Below, in pieces: positions 35,754 through 36,443 of a stretch of 36,443 bases of DNA (its first letter is position 1; every line of letters begins with the position of its first letter). Made by a program: the position numbers and the translations under genes. The notes under the pieces were generated by a model. The model ran no database searches. It had not been told where the DNA came from and saw only the letters and a list, made by a program, of their open reading frames with translations. Source of the stretch: Methanobacteriota archaeon (GTDB lineage: Archaea; Thermoplasmatota; Poseidoniia; Poseidoniales; Thalassarchaeaceae); NCBI GenBank assembly GCA_002708385.1, contig PANM01000025.1, positions 1 to 36,443 of the forward strand. The letters are read 5' to 3'.

Positions 35754-36443
35754 ATGAGGGTGGCAATACTTCTTGAGGAGCGTTGTAAACCTAACAGCAA
35801 CGCATTTGCATATCTGAAGAAATACTCCGAAATGTGTGATAGAGATTGCATTCAAGTAAATGGGAATAAATGTAGAATTCTTGAAACTGCTTGCCCTGTG
35901 TGCTTCACTAGAGCTAAACACTGCCCCGATGATGCTGTAAAAATTATCAACTTACCAGAAGAATTAGACACCGATCTAACACATAGTTATGGGGAAAATT
36001 CATTCAAATTATTTCGGCTACCTTCCCCTAAACAGGAGCAAATTGTTGGTATTCTAGGACCCAACGGGATTGGGAAATCAACTGCAGTAAATTTGCTATC
36101 GGGTTCATTTACGCCTAATCTTGGAGATTGGAGAAATCCAAGCCCACAGTGGGAAGATGTAATCACAACCTTTCCCAGAGGCGAGTTAAGAGATTATCTC
36201 GGACTTGTTGCAAAGGAAGAAGTAAGAATTGCCGTAAAACCACAGTACATCGATAAGCTTCCCAAAATCTTTCAAGGAAAGGTACTAGATTTACTCGAGA
36301 GAGTTGACGAAAGAAACGAGGTTCCTCATTTTACTAGGATAATGGGCATCGACCATATTTTGGAAAGGAATCTTGATGCCCTGTCTGGTGGTGAATTACA
36401 ACGTGTTGCAATTTGTGCAACACTTCTGAAAGAAGCCGATGTG
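35754..36443 (+). CDS. ABCE1/Rli1-like ribosome-recycling ATPase with divergent Fe-S domain (truncated by window end)
   Basis: MRVAILLEERCKP...CPVCFTRAKHCPDDAVKIINLPEEL, GILGPNGIGKSTAVNLLSG, LDALSGGELQRVAICATLL; GGAGG upstream. Confidence 0.85.
   Translation, partial: MRVAILLEERCKPNSNAFAYLKKYSEMCDRDCIQVNGNKCRILETACPVCFTRAKHCPDDAVKIINLPEELDTDLTHSYGENSFKLFRLPSPKQEQIVGILGPNGIGKSTAVNLLSGSFTPNLGDWRNPSPQWEDVITTFPRGELRDYLGLVAKEEVRIAVKPQYIDKLPKIFQGKVLDLLERVDERNEVPHFTRIMGIDHILERNLDALSGGELQRVAICATLLKEADV

Noticed and set aside
1-36443. CRISPR arrays, IS elements, rRNA operons, prophage
   Set aside because: No regularly spaced direct repeats, transposase/integrase or rRNA-like sequence recognised by reading; the window reads as contiguous core/accessory chromosome.

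Overview
The window is dense, mostly ordinary archaeal chromosome. I infer a marine Thermoplasmatota / Marine Group II-like (Poseidoniia) origin from an archaeal PriS-like primase, archaeal-type TIM, an ABCE1/Rli1-like protein, an eL41-like mini-gene, CCA-encoding tRNAs and a candidate box C/D sRNA; this assignment was not tested by search. I see three tRNAs (Trp, Ala, Arg) and about 25 supported protein genes. These include an S8 protease, DUF92 and PrsW membrane proteins, DAAO, Nudix, eukaryote/GSII-type glutamine synthetase, MFS, a complete Opp/Dpp-type peptide ABC transporter operon, SprT-like protease, TIM, PriS, an SF2 helicase, a sugar nucleotidyltransferase, sucCD and an HpnE/squalene-phytoene synthase cluster. 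An Rli1 homologue is cut by the window end. The observations I rate highest are: (1) an Opp/Dpp transporter whose OppD ATPase is interrupted by two hydrophobic transmembrane-like insertions and whose DppC permease carries a further ~160 aa transmembrane insertion; (2) a bacterial-style HpnE + two squalene/phytoene synthases cluster; (3) an unannotated box C/D sRNA candidate on the minus strand whose guide matches 16S rRNA around the C1402-equivalent under the N+5 rule; (4) an unannotated 35-aa eL41 ribosomal protein gene; (5) a divergent Fe-S domain in Rli1; (6) several GC-rich intergenic hairpins and an operator-like palindrome array. No CRISPR, rRNA or insertion sequence was recognised.
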